Shown in pieces: positions 7,112 through 8,769 of a DNA stretch of 8,769 nucleotides (its first letter is position 1; every line of letters starts with the position of its first letter). Location: NCBI GenBank assembly GCA_900550705.1, contig URTG01000069.1, forward strand, positions 1 through 8,769, in the 5' to 3' direction. The translations under genes were made by a program, and so were the position numbers. This DNA is from an uncultured Eubacteriales bacterium. Its GTDB lineage: Bacteria > Bacillota > Clostridia > Oscillospirales > Oscillospiraceae. The notes under the pieces were generated by a model. The model saw nothing but the letters and a program-made list of their open reading frames with translations, was not told the origin of the DNA and did no database searches.

Positions 7112-7146
7112 GACCGCCTGGCGGGGGAGTCCCCGCCAGGCAGGTC
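7112..7146 (-). repeat. Long GC-rich hairpin just after livK
   Basis: Perfect 11-nt arms GCCTGGCGGGG (7116-7126) and CCCCGCCAGGC (7131-7141) enclose a 4-nt loop. Four more pairs (GACC 7112-7115 with GGTC 7143-7146) extend the stem past a single bulged A. It begins 13 nt beyond the livK stop. There is no good U-tract after it on the minus strand (TTACCG follows). It is therefore more likely a 3' stabiliser protecting livK mRNA from exonucleases, or one part of a compound terminator with 7034-7053. Confidence 0.65.
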
Positions 7147-7158
7147 GGCAGGATCGGA

Positions 7159-8361
7159 TCAACCGGCTTTCTGCATCGTTTCCAGAGCCCAGGCGTTGTT
7201 GGCGGTGTCAGCCACCTTGATGTAAGCAGTGTCGCGGATAGCGTCGCCGATGTCGTCAAAGGCGATGTCGCCGGTGACGCCGGTGTAGGTCACACCGGGC
7301 AGCGCGGCCTTTACAGCGGCGGGATCGGTGGAGCCGGCGGCCTTCAGAGCCTCCAGCGCCACATAGTAGGCGTCATAGCCCATGGCGGTGACGGCTGCGA
7401 TGGTGTCATTGCCGCCGTTGTTGGTCATGGCGGTGGCGTCCTCGTTCAGCCAGGCCTTGATGCCCTCGTCGAATTCGGGAGAGCCGCCCTCCTGATAGAA
7501 GGTGGAGACATACAGCTTTACGTCAGAGCCGGAAGCAGCTTCCAGAACCATGTTGCTGTCCAGCGTATCGGAGCCCAGAATGGGGATCTCCAGACCCATG
7601 GAAGCGGCCAGCTTCACGATCTGAGTGGAGTAGGAGATGGACACGGGGCAGAAGATGACTTCCGCGCCGGAGGAGACAGCCTTCGACAGGTAAGTGCTGA
7701 AGTCGGAGGTGTTGGTGGGGAAGGAGTCGGTGATGACCTCGCCGTCAAAGGCGTCGGTGAAGTACTTGATCAGGCCCTGATCGTACTCGTTGCCCAGCTC
7801 GCCCAGGCAATAGGCCTTCTTGGCGGAGAATTTCTCCTGCGCGAAGTTGGCCAGAACGGTGCCCTGGAAGGGGTCCAGGAAGCAGATGCGGAAATAGTAG
7901 TCATTGCCCGCAGTGACGCCGGGGTTGGTGCAGGTCACGCCGATGGCGGCCAGACCCGCTTCACCGAAGATGGGGCCGCCGGCCATGGCGCAGCTGGAGC
8001 CGTAAGTACCCAGCACCAGAGAGACGTCCTTGCTCACCAGCTCAGAAGCGGCGGTAGGAGCCTTGGCGGAATCGGAGCCGTTATCGGCATAGACCAGCTC
8101 CACCTTGTAGGTCTCGCCGCCGATGTCCACGGTGGGGGTCATATGGTTGGCGTACTGCATACCCAGCATCTCCTGCTTGCCGCCGGCGCCGGAGTCACCG
8201 GTAGCAGGCTCAAATACGCCGATCTTTACGACTTTTTCACCGGAAGCGGCGTCAGAACTGCTCTGGCTGTCGCTGCTGGCATCGCTGGAGCTGTCAGCGC
8301 CGCAGGCCGCCAGACTCATGGACATAGCCAGCGCCAGCATGATGGAAACAAACTTCTTCAT
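7159..8361 (-). CDS. livK: Branched-chain amino acid ABC transporter substrate-binding lipoprotein
   Basis: This is the extracellular binding protein of the LIV-type importer (periplasmic-binding-protein type I fold, Leu/Ile/Val-binding family), 400 residues. The N-terminus is a lipoprotein signal: MKKF, a hydrophobic stretch, then the lipobox LAAC with Cys20 as the lipid-anchored residue. A Ser/Asp/Ala-rich linker (about 22-43) follows, then the mature domain from VVKIGVFEPATGDSGAGGKQ (about 45-64). Lipid anchoring fits a Gram-positive host. The start is ATG 8361 with AGGAGG at 8371-8376, 9 nt upstream. It is the promoter-proximal gene, separated from livH by 184 nt of hairpins. The presence of livHMG makes the branched-chain amino acid role likely, but close relatives bind other amino acids or amides, so the ligand is inferred. 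Confidence 0.92.
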   Translation of the reverse strand: MKKFVSIMLALAMSMSLAACGADSSSDASSDSQSSSDAASGEKVVKIGVFEPATGDSGAGGKQEMLGMQYANHMTPTVDIGGETYKVELVYADNGSDSAKAPTAASELVSKDVSLVLGTYGSSCAMAGGPIFGEAGLAAIGVTCTNPGVTAGNDYYFRICFLDPFQGTVLANFAQEKFSAKKAYCLGELGNEYDQGLIKYFTDAFDGEVITDSFPTNTSDFSTYLSKAVSSGAEVIFCPVSISYSTQIVKLAASMGLEIPILGSDTLDSNMVLEAASGSDVKLYVSTFYQEGGSPEFDEGIKAWLNEDATAMTNNGGNDTIAAVTAMGYDAYYVALEALKAAGSTDPAAVKAALPGVTYTGVTGDIAFDDIGDAIRDTAYIKVADTANNAWALETMQKAG

Positions 8362-8423
8362 TCAATTCATCCTCCTTGCGAGATCCGGACCGCTCAAAAC
8401 GTCCGTCTCTTGTAGATAGATGT

Positions 8424-8452
8424 ATTTTATGCAGATACAATACCGCCTGCAA
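8424..8452 (-). promoter_or_regulatory. Candidate sigma-A promoter for livK
   Basis: On the minus strand TTGCAG (8452-8447) is followed by a 17-nt spacer and TAAAAT (8429-8424). The -10 matches the consensus at 5 of 6 positions, the -35 only at 3 of 6. This would start transcription near 8417 and give a leader of about 55 nt before livK. Spacing and position are right; the weak -35 suggests an activator or a modest promoter. Confidence 0.5.
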
Positions 8453-8475
8453 GAGAAAATCCGCACAAAATTTTT

Positions 8476-8492
8476 CCTGCGGTTTTCGCAGG
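8476..8492. repeat. Inverted repeat upstream of the livK promoter
   Basis: CCTGCG and CGCAGG flank the 5-nt loop GTTTT. It lies about 24 nt upstream of the proposed -35 element. It could be a binding site for a regulator or a weak bidirectional terminator of a neighbouring transcript (CTTTTC follows on the plus strand). Confidence 0.4.
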
Positions 8493-8519
8493 CTTTTCAC
8501 CAAATGACCATACAGCGTA

Positions 8520-8535
8520 ATCAAATGTGTTTGAT
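8520..8535. repeat. AT-rich dyad, operator-like
   Basis: ATCAAA and TTTGAT are perfect inverted 6-mers separated by TGTG. The 16-bp symmetric, AT-rich form is typical of dimeric regulator sites. No known operator consensus is matched with certainty. Confidence 0.35.
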
Positions 8536-8551
8536 GCACGGACAAATTGAC

Positions 8552-8566
8552 TGATTTCAGAAAATA
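8552..8566. promoter_or_regulatory. Weak CodY-box-like sequence
   Basis: TGATTTCAGAAAATA matches the published CodY box (AATTTTCWGAAAATT) at 11 of 15 positions, including the whole central TTTCAGAAAAT. CodY is a branched-chain-amino-acid-sensing repressor in many Firmicutes and often controls such transporters. However, the site lies about 100 nt upstream of the proposed promoter, and AT-rich DNA matches this box by chance easily. Confidence 0.25.
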
Positions 8567-8599
8567 CAGCTTTTTTCGCTGTCCGTCAGAAACGGACAG
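8566..8599. repeat. Two overlapping, mutually exclusive hairpins
   Basis: CTGTCCGT (8579-8586) pairs with ACGGACAG (8592-8599) around CAGAA. The left arm of that hairpin also overlaps GCTGT (8578-8582), which can pair with ACAGC (8566-8570) around a T-rich loop. The two cannot form together. The core GTCCGT/ACGGAC recurs at 8401-8406 and 8538-8543, so the motif occurs four times in this intergenic region. Confidence 0.45.
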
Positions 8600-8720
8600 T
8601 GCCTCTGGTAATTTTGACTAAAAAATTTGAGTTTCTTGGACGAAACGTAAAAGCAAGGGGCGGCCAGCACTTTATCTGGACGGTATGGCTTTCCGCGGCG
8701 GCCTCTTTGCGGGGATGAGA

Positions 8721-8769
8721 CCATTTGAGCCGGCGAAACCGGCAACGTAAAGCGATCAGGGCCTCACCG
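8721..8769 (+). ncRNA. Partial structured RNA, weakly c-di-GMP-I riboswitch-like
   Basis: On the plus strand GCCGG-CGAAA-CCGGC (8729-8743) forms a short hairpin with a GAAA in its loop. It is followed by ACGTAAAGC (8745-8753) and then AGGGCCT (8758-8764). The class I c-di-GMP (GEMM) aptamer has the same order: a GAAA-capped stem, ACGCAAAGC, then GGGYCT. The conserved GGCAAA that should precede the stem is not visible, and the 3' half lies outside the window. If real it would control a + strand gene to the right. Confidence 0.22.

Larger units (their letters stand above)
8362..8769. other. Intergenic region upstream of livK, no convincing gene
   Basis: These 408 nt are richer in A+T (particularly 8400-8660) than the genes. 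Open frames here are short, lack good ribosome binding sites and have no protein-like composition. The region holds the livK ribosome binding site, a candidate promoter, several dyads and, from about 8710 to the window end, a GC-rich structured segment. It is probably the control region of livK, and possibly of a divergent gene to the right. Confidence 0.6.

Noticed and set aside
8557..8745. A possible 62-residue small protein upstream of livK on the - strand
   Set aside because: It has no clear ribosome binding site, a mixed composition and spans hairpins; it is better explained as intergenic regulatory DNA.

Overview
The window looks like DNA from a GC-rich Gram-positive gut Clostridium of the Oscillospiraceae type (an inference). 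The reasons are strong GGAGG-type ribosome binding sites, GTG starts, tightly packed genes, high third-position GC and a lipoprotein-type solute-binding protein. It falls into two blocks that meet at about 4392-4406.

Left block (1 to about 4400, all + strand): the last few codons of an unidentified gene, then azlC and azlD (a two-part branched-chain amino acid exporter, overlapping by 4 nt), then mnmG (tRNA wobble-uridine modification), a metallo-beta-lactamase-fold hydrolase, and the first 154 codons of mnmA (tRNA U34 2-thiolation). The genes are separated by 28 and 6 nt or overlap by 4 and 8 nt, so they read as one operon. mnmG and mnmA modify the same base, U34 of the tRNA anticodon, at different positions, and the hydrolase sits between them.

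Right block (about 4392 to 8769, all - strand): a LIV-type branched-chain amino acid ABC importer transcribed as livK (binding lipoprotein), livH, livM, livG. livM and livG overlap by 4 nt. livK is separated from livH by hairpins and an intrinsic terminator, which would favour expression of the binding protein. livG keeps only its first 180 or so codons, and no livF is present. The 408 nt upstream of livK hold no convincing gene but do hold a candidate promoter, several dyads, a weak CodY-like site and, at the extreme right end, a + strand segment that partly resembles a c-di-GMP-I riboswitch core.

The main result is the join. mnmA and livG are both cut at the same short sequence (about 15 nt that reads acceptably in both genes), tail to tail, with no transposase, repeat or att site. 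Leucine codon use also changes across it: TTA/TTG are common on the left and rare on the right. This suggests either a chimeric contig (assembly or amplification) or an inversion or translocation that broke both genes. I do not see a new defence, mobile or biosynthetic system. The long open frames that run through the junction are artefacts of the join.
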